From assembly GCA_036394315.1 (NCBI GenBank), contig DASWFI010000124.1:1-27783 (forward strand): a stretch of DNA of 27,783 bases, given 5' to 3'. Both the position numbers and the translations under genes were made by a program. Shown here piece after piece: positions 1 to 7,577 of this stretch. The notes beneath the pieces are model-generated. The model had not been told where the DNA came from, ran no database searches, and saw nothing but the letters and a program-made list of their open reading frames with translations. This DNA is from DASWFI01 sp036394315 (lineage in GTDB: Bacteria > Patescibacteriota > Doudnabacteria > UBA920 > O2-02-FULL-48-8). Numbering within the stretch: the stretch's first letter is position 1; the number at the start of each line of letters is the position of its first letter.

Positions 1-140
1 ACTTTGCTACAGTTACGGAAGAAGAAATTACACGAGTTGAAAAATTGCTTAACAACCGGCCAAGAAAATCCTTGAAATACCAAACTCCGTTAGAAGTCTT
101 TAAGAAGGGCTGTTGCACTTAGTTGTTGAATTCGCGAATA
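1..140 (+). mobile_element. 3' end of an IS30-like insertion sequence
   Basis: The transposase tail is followed by TGTTGCACTTAGTTGTTGAA (111-130), which resembles the IS30 right end (TGTTGCG...CAATTGAATC) and overlaps the transposase stop. The element therefore ends at about 130-140, immediately beside the stop codon of map at 141. The left end and target duplication lie outside the window, so the boundary is an estimate. Confidence 0.6.
3..122 (+). CDS. IS30-family transposase, C-terminal end (partial)
   Basis: An open frame enters from the left edge and ends at TAG 120-122, giving 39 residues. It contains NNRPRKSLKYQTPLEVF, which matches the conserved C-terminus of IS30-family DDE transposases (NNRPRK-LGY-TP-EVF). 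IS30 transposases excise and insert their element through a circular intermediate. Only the tail is visible, so catalytic residues and intactness cannot be judged. The stop lies inside what looks like the terminal inverted repeat, a usual arrangement in this family. Recognition of the family is firm; the exact IS is not identified. Confidence 0.85.
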   Translation, partial: FATVTEEEITRVEKLLNNRPRKSLKYQTPLEVFKKGCCT

Positions 141-905
141 TTAGATCCTGGTTAATATCTGAAATCCATCTTTAGTGACTAAAATAGTATGCTCAATGTG
201 GGCCGACCACCCGCCGTCCTCGGTTATGATCGTCCATTTATCCTCAGCAAAATTTATTTTCCATCCACCTTCGTTGACCATGGGTTCAATTGCCAAAACC
301 ATTCCTTCCACAATTTTGGTGCCGGTTTTGGGTTTGCCAAAGCCAGGAACTTCCGGCTCTTCATGCACCTCTTTGCCCACTCCATGGCCGACTAATTCCC
401 GCACGACCTGAAAATTATATTTTTTGGCTGATGCTTCGATGGCAAAACCCACGTCACCCGTAAAATTTCCAGGCTTCACCTCTACAAGGCCGGCTTCGAG
501 AGACTCGGAAGCTGCTGTGATTAATTTTAAGTGCTTGTCGCTAACTTTCCCCACCGGCACAGTGATGGCCATGTCAGTATACAAACCCTTAAACTCCACT
601 CCGAGATCCAACCCTACAATATCACCGTTTTTTAAAATTTTATGCTTATGCGGAATCCCATGCACAACTTCGTTGTTTACAGAAACACAAAGACTGGCCG
701 GAAAAGGCGGATCCCCAATTTGCGAACGGTAATTTTTAAACGACGGCCTACCACCAGCTTTAATTATCTCTTTCTCAGCCAATTCATCTAAGGCCGCTGC
801 TGAAACGCCGGGTGCGACTTTACTTGCGACCAAATTTAAAACCGTGGCTAAAATCTTGCCACCTTGTCTTAAAATTTCCAATTCTTTATCGTTTTTGATA
901 ATCAT
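141..905 (-). CDS. map: Methionine aminopeptidase, type I
   Basis: This cytoplasmic metalloprotease removes the initiator methionine from nascent proteins. The 254-residue length is normal for type Ia enzymes, and there is no zinc-finger extension. All dinuclear metal ligands are visible: D100, D111, H174, E207 and E238. The substrate histidine H82 (VHGIP) and H181 are also present. The start ATG lies inside the end of the upstream adk-like gene (20-nt overlap), so the two are translationally coupled. In many bacteria map follows secY-adk and precedes infA, as the order here suggests. Downstream, the IS30 end replaces the expected infA, rpmJ and rpsM genes. Confidence 0.96.
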   Translation of the reverse strand: MIIKNDKELEILRQGGKILATVLNLVASKVAPGVSAAALDELAEKEIIKAGGRPSFKNYRSQIGDPPFPASLCVSVNNEVVHGIPHKHKILKNGDIVGLDLGVEFKGLYTDMAITVPVGKVSDKHLKLITAASESLEAGLVEVKPGNFTGDVGFAIEASAKKYNFQVVRELVGHGVGKEVHEEPEVPGFGKPKTGTKIVEGMVLAIEPMVNEGGWKINFAEDKWTIITEDGGWSAHIEHTILVTKDGFQILTRI

Positions 906-1461
906 TTATGATTTTTTGAATATCACTTGCTACCTTACTAATACTTTGGCTGCCGTCAATATATTTCAATTTTTTGTATTTTTTATAAAATTGTACAGTC
1001 TTGCTGACTTGAGTTTTATAATAAACAAACCGGTTAGCTATAAATTTTGGATCCCTATCTTCTTTCCGCTCACGGCTTAAAGAACGCTTAATTACCTCGG
1101 ATTTAGGCAATCTTATATACAATACCAGAAAGTCACGACTGCGGGTATCTAAATATTTTTTTAAAACTTCCGCTTCAGGTTTAAGTCTGGCTGCCCCTAT
1201 AAAAATAAAGTTCTGACCGACTTTGACCGATCCAAAACTTTCTTTTAAGAGCTTGAGCATCAAGCTTGTGGGTGCCGGCAATCCCTTTGAATAAGTTTTC
1301 TCCAGAATGGCCTTATACTTCAGGCTTTTCAAAAGCTTACGAAAAAAAACGCCGGACGCCACAGGATACAACGAATATTTTTTTTCTAGGATCGCCGCTT
1401 GGGTATCTTTGCCGGATGCCGGATCGCCCAGTAATATTAAATCAAATCCGAGTTTCTTCAT
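886..1461 (-). CDS. Adenylate-kinase-like P-loop nucleotide kinase paralogue
   Basis: A 191-residue protein of the nucleoside monophosphate kinase fold, lying directly after adk and sharing 1 nt with it (TAATG). The P-loop is GDPASGKDT (12-20), where true adenylate kinases have GxPGxGKGT. The AMP-site motif SGDxLR appears as SGVFFR, and DGFPR is replaced by IGAAR, so some substrate contacts are changed. A short charged LID-like stretch (RERKEDRDP) precedes NRFVYY. It may be a divergent adenylate kinase, a kinase for another nucleotide, or a regulatory paralogue; the sequence does not decide. Start ATG 1459-1461 is set by the overlap. Its 3' end overlaps map by 20 nt. Confidence 0.8.
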   Translation of the reverse strand: MKKLGFDLILLGDPASGKDTQAAILEKKYSLYPVASGVFFRKLLKSLKYKAILEKTYSKGLPAPTSLMLKLLKESFGSVKVGQNFIFIGAARLKPEAEVLKKYLDTRSRDFLVLYIRLPKSEVIKRSLSRERKEDRDPKFIANRFVYYKTQVSKTVQFYKKYKKLKYIDGSQSISKVASDIQKIINDYQKR

Positions 1462-2027
1462 TATTTTAAATTGCTTAAAATTTCTTCGTGTACGGCTTCA
1501 ATTGGCTGATCGCCGTTGATTTCAATCAAACAACCTAAATTGCGGTAGTGCTCTTTAATCGGAGCATTCCGCTTTTCATATTCATCAAATCTGGAAGCTG
1601 CAATCTCTGGCTTATCATCTGTGCGTGCTTGGCCGCGAGTGGTAATTCTTTTTACCACCTCATCCTTCCCAACGTTGAGAAAAATTACTTTCAAATCAGT
1701 TACTCCTAAGTCTCTTGTGATCTGATCTAATGCTTCCGCTTGTCCCATAGATAAAGGAAAAGTATCAAAAACCGCGCCTTCGTAATTATGGATGTTTTGA
1801 AGCTGGGTCTTGAGTAATTTGGTGGCAACTTCATCCGGTTGAGGAATTCCTTTGTCATACCGCTCTTTGGCTGTTTGGGCGTCTTCTGACGTTCCTTTTA
1901 TAAATTCCCGGATCAAATCTCCCAAAACAATTTGTTCATATCCCAAAGCTTTCGCCAAACGCGAACTCTGCGTACCCTTCCCAGAACCCGGGGGGCCTAG
2001 GACAACTAGAATTTTTTGTAATGACAT
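1461..2027 (-). CDS. adk: Adenylate kinase, short LID form
   Basis: Converts ATP plus AMP to two ADP in the cytoplasm. The 188 residues start with a canonical P-loop, GPPGSGKGT (11-19), followed by LGDLIRE as the AMP-binding SGDxLR equivalent. The LID is short (RGQARTDDKPE, about 131-141) without the four-cysteine zinc insert, which fits the low length. The DGFPR motif reads DTFPLS (88-93), so the arginine that normally contacts AMP is leucine. The first downstream gene is a divergent paralogue with a 1-nt overlap. A TATAAT box lies 7 nt upstream of the start, which suggests a leaderless message. Confidence 0.93.
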   Translation of the reverse strand: MSLQKILVVLGPPGSGKGTQSSRLAKALGYEQIVLGDLIREFIKGTSEDAQTAKERYDKGIPQPDEVATKLLKTQLQNIHNYEGAVFDTFPLSMGQAEALDQITRDLGVTDLKVIFLNVGKDEVVKRITTRGQARTDDKPEIAASRFDEYEKRNAPIKEHYRNLGCLIEINGDQPIEAVHEEILSNLK

Positions 2028-2033
2028 ATGCTT

Positions 2034-2039
2034 ATTATA
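2034..2039 (-). promoter_or_regulatory. Possible -10 box for leaderless adk
   Basis: A perfect TATAAT on the minus strand lies 6 nt before the adk ATG (2025-2027). Transcription from it would begin at or next to the start codon. No Shine-Dalgarno site is present. At the expected -35 position there is only a T-run, so the promoter is weakly supported. Confidence 0.4.
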
Positions 2040-2073
2040 CTTAAAATCCGGACAAAAAAAAAGCCGTAGAGTT

Positions 2074-2099
2074 TAAAAAGATCCCGCTTTCGCGGGGAT
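2074..2099 (-). terminator. Terminator-like hairpin between secY and adk
   Basis: On the minus strand ATCCCCGC-GAAA-GCGGGAT forms a GC-rich stem with one bulge and a GAAA tetraloop (2081-2099), followed by CTTTTTAAA. It lies 31 nt after the secY stop. It could end or attenuate the long ribosomal transcript before adk. The U-tract is short (five), so termination may be partial. Confidence 0.6.
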
Positions 2100-2129
2100 A
2101 GTATATTTCTATAACTTGTTACCTATAAC

Positions 2130-3425
2130 CTAGAAGTCCTCATAATCGCGCATGACCATTTGGGACTGGACCTGCTTCATAACTTCGATGACCACGGAAA
2201 CTGCGATCAAAAGAGACGTACCACCCAAAGTCAATGCTTGAGTGTGCGTAAACGCCTGCACGATATTTGGCAATACGGCCACTAATCCCAGGAAGATAGC
2301 GCCGACCAAAGTAATGCGGTTCAAAACTTTATACAAAAAATCAGCAGTCTGTTTGCCGGGACGCAAGCCCGGGACGAAGCCGCCTTGTTTTTGAATATTT
2401 TCGGAAATTTCGTCCGGATTAAACACGATCGCAGTATAGAAATAAGTAAAGGCTACCACGAGAATAAAATAAATTATTCCCTGGTAAGTCTGATTCTGAA
2501 AAAAACTATTCACGGAAGTGGCGAAATGAGCGATAGCTGGGGTCTTCGCATTCGCGAAAAAATTAGCGATCAGTCCAGGGAAAAGTAAAATCGAAATAGC
2601 GAAAATGATAGGGATGACGCCAGCTTGGTTTACGCGAAGCGGCAAATGGGTGTTTACCCCGCCGTACATTTTATTGCCGCGGATGCGCTTAGCATAAGAC
2701 ACTGGAATATTGCGTTGCGCTTCCGTAATCAACACCACTCCGCCTATGACCACCAAAGCCACAGCCAGGTAAGAAGCAATTGTGATTAAATTTTGAGGAC
2801 TCAGCCCGGAAGAGGCAGACAAACTGGCATATGCCTGCTGGGCGGCGGCTGGAAGCCCAGCGACAATTCCAGCGAAGATAATCAAAGATATACCATTGCC
2901 AATTTTATATTCCGAGATCTGCTCACCAATCCACAGCAAAACCACAGTACCAGCTGTAATCGAAAGCAGCGTGACAAACCACTGGAACGGCGTAAAATTA
3001 GCCGCGAAATTGGATCCACTGGTGCGTGACAGCAAAATTATCGTGCCATAACCCTGAATCGCAGTCAGGGGCACGGTAAGATAACGCATATACTGGTTGA
3101 TTTTCATGCGCCCTGCTTCTCCGCCTTCTTTCTGTAGTTCACCGAGTTTGGGAATGATAATCGTCAAAAGCTGAATAATAATCGAAGCTGTGATATAAGG
3201 ACCGACGCCTAACATGACGATGGAAAAGTTACGCAAACCGCCTCCGGAAAATATATCAAATAATCCCAGTAACTGGTTGGTACTCAAAAGACCGCGCAAA
3301 TCTGTAATTCCAATCCCAGGAATCGGGATGTGGGCCAAGATTCTGGTAACAACCAAAAGCAGGGCGACAATAATAATGCGATTGCGCAGATCTTTTACCT
3401 TCCAAATTTGGGAAATTCTCGACAT
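2130..3425 (-). CDS. secY: Protein translocase subunit SecY
   Basis: The central ten-helix channel of the Sec translocon in the cytoplasmic membrane. The 431-residue length is typical. Family landmarks are in order: IPIPGI near 33-38, the plug and TM2 stretch SIVMLGVGPYITASIIIQLL, RNIPVSYAKR in the cytosolic loop, LPLRVNQAGVIPIIFA in TM7, GFVPGLRPGKQTADFL, and the C-terminal GGTSLLI...VMRDYEDF. The start MSRISQIW is 6 nt after the rplO stop. It is the last gene of the unbroken S10-spc block before a terminator-like hairpin. Confidence 0.97.
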   Translation of the reverse strand: MSRISQIWKVKDLRNRIIIVALLLVVTRILAHIPIPGIGITDLRGLLSTNQLLGLFDIFSGGGLRNFSIVMLGVGPYITASIIIQLLTIIIPKLGELQKEGGEAGRMKINQYMRYLTVPLTAIQGYGTIILLSRTSGSNFAANFTPFQWFVTLLSITAGTVVLLWIGEQISEYKIGNGISLIIFAGIVAGLPAAAQQAYASLSASSGLSPQNLITIASYLAVALVVIGGVVLITEAQRNIPVSYAKRIRGNKMYGGVNTHLPLRVNQAGVIPIIFAISILLFPGLIANFFANAKTPAIAHFATSVNSFFQNQTYQGIIYFILVVAFTYFYTAIVFNPDEISENIQKQGGFVPGLRPGKQTADFLYKVLNRITLVGAIFLGLVAVLPNIVQAFTHTQALTLGGTSLLIAVSVVIEVMKQVQSQMVMRDYEDF

Positions 3426-3431
3426 AATGCG

Positions 3432-3878
3432 TTAAGTACCGTTTATTTTACCACCGGCTTTTTCTATTTTTACTTTTGCCTGGTTGGAAATAGACATACC
3501 CTCAAAAATCAAAACTTTTTTCAGTTCACCCTGGCCCAAAACTTTAATCTCGTCCTGGGTGGATTTAATCATGCCTTTGTTCAAAAGAATTTTTGGATTT
3601 ACAGTTTCACCTGCTTTGAATTTTTCATTCAATTCGTCCAGATTCACCACCACCGCCTTAGGTTGCCGGCTGGTAAAACCTCGCCGTTTCGGAATCTGGC
3701 GCTGGATCGGCATGCGTCCCCCTTCAAATCCTACCGGGATAGAAGAACCTGAACGGGCTTTTTGGCCTTTCGCGCCGCGTCCGGAAAAAGTTCCGTGTCC
3801 GCTCCCCACGCCTCGGCCAACCACTTTGCGTCGCTTGGTTGATCCTTTATACGGTTTTAATTCGGATAATTTCAGCAT
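3432..3878 (-). CDS. rplO: 50S ribosomal protein L15
   Basis: A large-subunit assembly protein of 148 residues when begun at MLKLSELKPYKGS, the family-standard N-terminus. An upstream in-frame ATG would add 16 residues running into rpsE and is not used. The Arg/Gly-rich N-terminal arm (GRGVGSGHGTFSGRGAKGQKARSG) and PIQRQIPKRRGF are typical. The start lies 1 nt after the rpsE stop, leaving no room for rpmD (L30), which most bacteria carry here. Confidence 0.96.
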   Translation of the reverse strand: MLKLSELKPYKGSTKRRKVVGRGVGSGHGTFSGRGAKGQKARSGSSIPVGFEGGRMPIQRQIPKRRGFTSRQPKAVVVNLDELNEKFKAGETVNPKILLNKGMIKSTQDEIKVLGQGELKKVLIFEGMSISNQAKVKIEKAGGKINGT

Positions 3879-3879
3879 A

Positions 3880-4398
3880 TTAGACAATAACTTTCTGGGT
3901 AGCGTTCTTAAGCCCCATAATTTCATCTTTTGAGCGTAATTTAGTTAAAGCTAGATAAGTTGCCATGACGTTGTTAACTTTATTGGAAGAACCGATCATC
4001 TTGGATAAAATATTCTTTACTCCCGCTAAATCCAAAACTTGACGAATGGCTCCGCCGGCAATAACTCCGGTTCCGGGCTGGGCAGGCTTTAAAAAAACAA
4101 CTGAAGATTTGTACTTAAATTTTATCTGATGCGGGATGGTGCTGTTCACGATTTTTACCGTAACCAGAGTTTTCTTAGCCGCGTTCACCGCTTTGTTTAC
4201 AGCTTCGGAAACATCAGCGCCTTTGCGCAATCCGATGCCGACTCGGCCTTTCTTATCGCCGATCACGACCAAAGCGCGGAAGCGCATGCGTTTGCCGCCT
4301 GCGACCACGCGAGTTACCCGCTTGATCTCCACGATCTTCTGTTCAAATTCTTTTTTAGTCTGCTCGCCTCTGTTTCGAGACGGTCTTCTCATTGCCAT
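3880..4398 (-). CDS. rpsE: 30S ribosomal protein S5
   Basis: A small-subunit protein involved in decoding accuracy and mRNA unwinding at the entry tunnel. Begun at MAMRRPSRN it is 172 residues; an in-frame upstream ATG would run into rplR and gives a non-homologous leader. The dsRBD-like half contains QKIVEIKRVTRVVAGGKRMRFRALVVIGD and GRVGIGLRKGADVSEAV, and the C-terminal half contains GTGVIAGGAIRQVLDLAGV. The start is 4 nt after the rplR stop. A second ATG two codons in is an alternative start. Confidence 0.96.
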   Translation of the reverse strand: MAMRRPSRNRGEQTKKEFEQKIVEIKRVTRVVAGGKRMRFRALVVIGDKKGRVGIGLRKGADVSEAVNKAVNAAKKTLVTVKIVNSTIPHQIKFKYKSSVVFLKPAQPGTGVIAGGAIRQVLDLAGVKNILSKMIGSSNKVNNVMATYLALTKLRSKDEIMGLKNATQKVIV

Positions 4399-4402
4399 AA
4401 AA

Positions 4403-4744
4403 TTAAAATTCCAATCCTGCAGCGCGTGCTGCATCAGCTAATTCCTTCACTCGTCCGTGGTATTTGTATCCGCCCCGGTCAAACACAACCTGTTTGATGC
4501 CGGCAGCGATTGCTTTCTCCGCAGCCAATTTTCCGACTTCAGCAGCCACCTTGGCCTTAGGACCCTTGGTTTTTACTTCCTTGCTGGAAGCAGCAGCCAG
4601 AGTCTTTCCAGCTTCATCATCTATCAGCTGAACATAAATATGAGTGGTGGAGCGGAAAACATTCATTCGGGGTTTAGCGGCCGAGCCTATGGCTCTGGCG
4701 CGGACCCGATTGTGCCGCATTTTTCTTTGTGCTTGTTTATTCAT
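4403..4744 (-). CDS. rplR: 50S ribosomal protein L18
   Basis: A 5S rRNA-binding protein of 113 residues with a basic N-terminus (MNKQAQRKMRHNRVRAR), then RMNVFRSTTHIYVQLIDDEAGKTLAAASS and the C-terminal VVFDRGGYKYHGRVKELADAAR, which is diagnostic of L18. The stop of rplF is 1 nt upstream of its start, so the pair is coupled. Length and composition are ordinary. Confidence 0.96.
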   Translation of the reverse strand: MNKQAQRKMRHNRVRARAIGSAAKPRMNVFRSTTHIYVQLIDDEAGKTLAAASSKEVKTKGPKAKVAAEVGKLAAEKAIAAGIKQVVFDRGGYKYHGRVKELADAARAAGLEF

Positions 4745-4745
4745 A

Positions 4746-5300
4746 TTATTTACCTCCGCCTACGGCCTTAACGACTTTGCCGGCTTTACGTCTGATAACT
4801 TCATCTTGGTACTTAATTCCTTTGCCTTTGTAAGGCTCTGGCTCTCTTTTCGATCGGACCACAGCTGCAAACTGACCCACGACTTGGCGGTCAGAACCGG
4901 AGATAGTGATAGTATTCTTTTCCACTTTAGCTTCCAGTCCATTTGGCACTTCCAATTCGATGGGGTGAGAATAACCAAGATTGAGAACTAGTTTCTTACC
5001 ACTCATGGCGGCTTTGTATCCGACTCCGTTGATTTCCAAAATTTTGGTAAAGCCTGTGGTGACACCCACTACCATGTTATTGATCAATGCCCGATATAAT
5101 CCCCATAAAGCGCGCTGCTGCTTGTTTTCAGTGTTACCCACGCTGACTACGAGTTCCGAATCTGACTTTTCTATCTTTACTTTCGGATGTAAAGCTTGAG
5201 ACAATTCACCTTTTGGTCCTTTGACCTTAATGAAGTCTTCTTGTATATCCACCGTGACGCCGGCTGGAATTACTACTGGTTTTTTACCTATTCTTGACAT
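4746..5300 (-). CDS. rplF: 50S ribosomal protein L6
   Basis: A large-subunit protein near the sarcin-ricin loop and stalk base. It has 184 residues from MSRIGKKPVVIPAGV, the standard L6 N-terminus; the longer in-frame ATG overlaps rpsH and was rejected. The two-fold repeat and the signature GYSHPIELEVP...TISGSDRQVVGQFAAVVRSKREPEPYKGKGIKY are complete. It sits 4 nt after rpsH. Confidence 0.96.
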   Translation of the reverse strand: MSRIGKKPVVIPAGVTVDIQEDFIKVKGPKGELSQALHPKVKIEKSDSELVVSVGNTENKQQRALWGLYRALINNMVVGVTTGFTKILEINGVGYKAAMSGKKLVLNLGYSHPIELEVPNGLEAKVEKNTITISGSDRQVVGQFAAVVRSKREPEPYKGKGIKYQDEVIRRKAGKVVKAVGGGK

Positions 5301-5304
5301 ATTT

Positions 5305-5703
5305 TTACCAAACTTGGCAGACAATTTCACCGCCGACTTTATTCTTGCGGGCTTCTTTGTCTGTCATTAATCCTTTTGAGGTTGAAACTATCGTGGTACC
5401 CATACCGCCCAAAACTGACGGAATTTGTTCTCGTGAGCTGTAAATCCGCTGGCCTGGTTTGCTGACGCGCTTAATTCCGGAAATTACCGGGACGCCGGCG
5501 TTATCGTATTTAAGCTGTAGGGAAAGAAATTTTCTGTCGTTCTCTTCTTTAACTTCGGCTTTCGCAATCCAACCTTCATTCTGCAAAACTTTAGCCAAAT
5601 TATGCTTGAAGGTTGAGTAAGGAAAAACCACCTCTGGCTTTTTTGCCATCAGAGAGTTGCGGATTCGAGTTAACATGTCGGAGATTGTATCGCTCATTGT
5701 CAT
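5305..5703 (-). CDS. rpsH: 30S ribosomal protein S8
   Basis: A central-domain 16S rRNA binder, 132 residues. The N-terminus MTMSDTISDMLTRIRNSL and the C-terminus IVSTSKGLMTDKEARKNKVGGEIVCQVW are characteristic. In E. coli S8 represses the spc operon by binding near rplE; no such site was recognised here. Two ATGs (5703 and 5697) are possible starts. The first lies 4 nt after rpsN. Confidence 0.96.
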   Translation of the reverse strand: MTMSDTISDMLTRIRNSLMAKKPEVVFPYSTFKHNLAKVLQNEGWIAKAEVKEENDRKFLSLQLKYDNAGVPVISGIKRVSKPGQRIYSSREQIPSVLGGMGTTIVSTSKGLMTDKEARKNKVGGEIVCQVW

Positions 5704-5707
5704 AGAT

Positions 5708-5902
5708 TTACCACGATGCCTTTACTACTCCTGGGATTTCTCCGTTGGAGGCTAATTCTCTAAAACAAATACGGCAAATATTAAAGTCACGCATATACCC
5801 GTGCTTGCGGCCGCAGCGCCAACAGCGTCGAACTACTCGAGTAGAATATTTCGGATTGGTGCGGGATCGGAATGATTTGATTGTCTGAGCTTTCGTTGCC
5901 AT
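5708..5902 (-). CDS. rpsN: 30S ribosomal protein S14, zinc-binding type Z
   Basis: A 64-residue small-subunit head protein. The length and four cysteines (C27, C30, C43, C46; CWRC...CRIC) identify the zinc-binding type Z form. The zinc-free form is about 100 residues. GRKHGYMRDFNICRICFRELA and the terminal GVVKASW are conserved. It sits 3 nt downstream of rplE. Confidence 0.96.
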   Translation of the reverse strand: MATKAQTIKSFRSRTNPKYSTRVVRRCWRCGRKHGYMRDFNICRICFRELASNGEIPGVVKASW

Positions 5903-5905
5903 ATA

Positions 5906-6445
5906 TTATTCCTTTTGGAATGGGAAACCTAATGATTTGAGAAGTTCCAGGGCTTTCTTATCGTCGTCAGTATTGGTCTGAATATTTACCTCAAAGCCGA
6001 AAGTGTAGTCCATATGTTCACGAGTCGTTTCTGGAAATACTATCTGTTCTCGAATACCGATATTATAATTGCCGTGGCGGTCGAATTTCTTCGGATCTAG
6101 TCCGCGGAAGTCACGGACGCGGGGAAGGGCTATTCGAACCAATTTTTCCAAAAAATCATACATCCGAGTACCGCGCAGGGTGACCATCAAACCCACTACC
6201 TGTCCTTCACGAATCTTAAAACCTGCGATGGATTTTTTGGCAATAGTTTTTACAGGCGCCTGGCCAGTAATTCCTTTGATATCTTCGATTATCGCTTCCA
6301 GCATTTTGGCGTCTTTCAGAGTCTTGCCGACACCAGCGTTAACCACGACTTTGACAATCTTAGGCACAGCCATAGGATTTTTCAATCCAAAAGCTTGCTT
6401 TAAGGCGGGTACTGATTTTTCTTTGTAAACTGTTTTAAATGACAT
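5906..6445 (-). CDS. rplE: 50S ribosomal protein L5
   Basis: A central protuberance protein that contacts 5S rRNA and P-site tRNA. It has 179 residues from MSFKTVYKEKSVPALK. A 34-residue in-frame extension exists but overlaps rplX in another frame and is not L5-like. IVVNAGVGKTLKDAK-type sequence, the KKSIAGFKIREGQVVGLMVTLRG block and the C-terminal FPETTREHMDYTFGFEVNIQTN are typical. It follows rplX by 5 nt. Confidence 0.96.
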   Translation of the reverse strand: MSFKTVYKEKSVPALKQAFGLKNPMAVPKIVKVVVNAGVGKTLKDAKMLEAIIEDIKGITGQAPVKTIAKKSIAGFKIREGQVVGLMVTLRGTRMYDFLEKLVRIALPRVRDFRGLDPKKFDRHGNYNIGIREQIVFPETTREHMDYTFGFEVNIQTNTDDDKKALELLKSLGFPFQKE

Positions 6446-6450
6446 ATAAA

Positions 6451-6768
6451 TTAATTGATTACCCTTCCACAACGCTTGCATTTGCGCAAATTGCCATTGT
6501 CTGTTATTTCTCGGGCAACTCTCGTTGCTTTGCCGCAATTTGGACAAAGGAGCATAACATTGGAAGCATTCATGGCGGCTGGCAATTCCAATCGCTGTCC
6601 TTTTTCTCCTTGCCTCTTTGGGCGGCTAAAACGGACGTGGATGTTTAATCCTTCCACGGACAAACGATTATCTTTTGGAAACACTTCCAAAACCTTCCCA
6701 CTTTTGCCTTTTTCCTTACCGGACAGGACTGTTACTGAATCACCTTTTTTAATATTCATCTTGGACAT
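6451..6768 (-). CDS. rplX: 50S ribosomal protein L24 with zinc ribbon
   Basis: An assembly-initiating large-subunit protein, 105 residues. The KOW motif is in the N-terminal half (KKGDSVTVLSGKEKGKSGKVLEV). The C-terminal half carries a zinc ribbon, CPNC (75-78) and CKRC (97-100), as in many bacterial L24 proteins. The ATG overlaps the rplN stop by 1 nt (TAATG). Another ATG three codons in could be used. Confidence 0.95.
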   Translation of the reverse strand: MSKMNIKKGDSVTVLSGKEKGKSGKVLEVFPKDNRLSVEGLNIHVRFSRPKRQGEKGQRLELPAAMNASNVMLLCPNCGKATRVAREITDNGNLRKCKRCGRVIN

Positions 6769-7139
6769 TAAACTACTTCCTCTGCTAATGAAATTATTTT
6801 AGTAAAACCTCGATCGCGAAGTTCTCGGGGAATCGGACCAAAAATACGGGTACCACGGGGTTCGGGATTGTCTTTGTTCACCAACACGGCTGCGTTGTCA
6901 TCAAATCGAATGTAAGAACCATCAGCGCGTCGGACTTCCTTGCGAGTGCGGACAATCACGGCATAAACTTTATCGCCCTTCTTTACCTGACCCTTGGGAC
7001 TGGCGATTTTGACTGAAGCCGCGACCACATCCCCCAAACCGGCGAAGCGGCGGCTGTTTTTGCCAGACACGCTGAAGATCGCGATTTCTCTCGCTCCCGT
7101 GTTATCTGCTACTTTTAATCTGCTTCTTATCTGAATCAT
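6768..7139 (-). CDS. rplN: 50S ribosomal protein L14
   Basis: A large-subunit interface protein near the factor-binding site, 123 residues. MIQIRSRLKVADNTGAREI, KKGDKVYAVIVRTRKEVRR and GTRIFGPIPRELRD match the family throughout. It starts 7 nt after rpsQ and its stop is shared with the rplX start. Confidence 0.97.
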   Translation of the reverse strand: MIQIRSRLKVADNTGAREIAIFSVSGKNSRRFAGLGDVVAASVKIASPKGQVKKGDKVYAVIVRTRKEVRRADGSYIRFDDNAAVLVNKDNPEPRGTRIFGPIPRELRDRGFTKIISLAEEVV

Positions 7140-7146
7140 ATATAAA

Positions 7147-7386
7147 TTAAGCTTTGCTAATTACCTTCCAATTAACGGTTTTGCTGTAAGGCCGTGTTTC
7201 TTCAATCACAACTTTATCGCCAATCACATAATCATTGGCTTCGACGTGCGCCGGGTATTTTTTGAAAACCTTGTACCTTTTATGGTATTTCGGATGCACT
7301 TTTACCATTTCCACCTTCACAATCACGGTCTTATTCATTTTATTGGAGGTGACTTTGCCGGTTAGTTGTCTTTTGACTTTATCCAT
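7147..7386 (-). CDS. rpsQ: 30S ribosomal protein S17
   Basis: A primary 16S rRNA binder with an OB fold, 79 residues. LTGKVTSNKMNKTVIVKVE, HPKYHKRYKVFKKYPAHVE and DKVVIEETRPYSKTVNWKV are the expected blocks. The start is 1 nt after the rpmC stop. Confidence 0.96.
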   Translation of the reverse strand: MDKVKRQLTGKVTSNKMNKTVIVKVEMVKVHPKYHKRYKVFKKYPAHVEANDYVIGDKVVIEETRPYSKTVNWKVISKA

Positions 7387-7387
7387 A

Positions 7388-7573
7388 CTACGCCTTTTCG
7401 TTAATTAAAGTTAACATTCTTGCTATATCTTTCTTGATTACCTTCAGGGTGTGGCTGTTTTTTACTTCTCTGGAATGGATCTTAAATGTCAGGTCCCGGA
7501 CCTGCTCGCGCAAAGTAGCCAGCTGGCGAAGTAATTCCTGTTCATTAAAATTTCGCATTTCTTTCATCTTCAT
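7388..7573 (-). CDS. rpmC: 50S ribosomal protein L29
   Basis: A small helical protein at the polypeptide exit tunnel, 61 residues. EQELLRQLATLREQVRDLTFKIHSREVKNSHTLKVIKKDIARMLTLINEK shows the two-helix pattern of L29. Three in-frame ATGs occur in the first six codons, so the exact start is uncertain; the longest is given. It sits 4 nt after rplP. Confidence 0.93.
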   Translation of the reverse strand: MKMKEMRNFNEQELLRQLATLREQVRDLTFKIHSREVKNSHTLKVIKKDIARMLTLINEKA

Positions 7574-7577
7574 AAAT

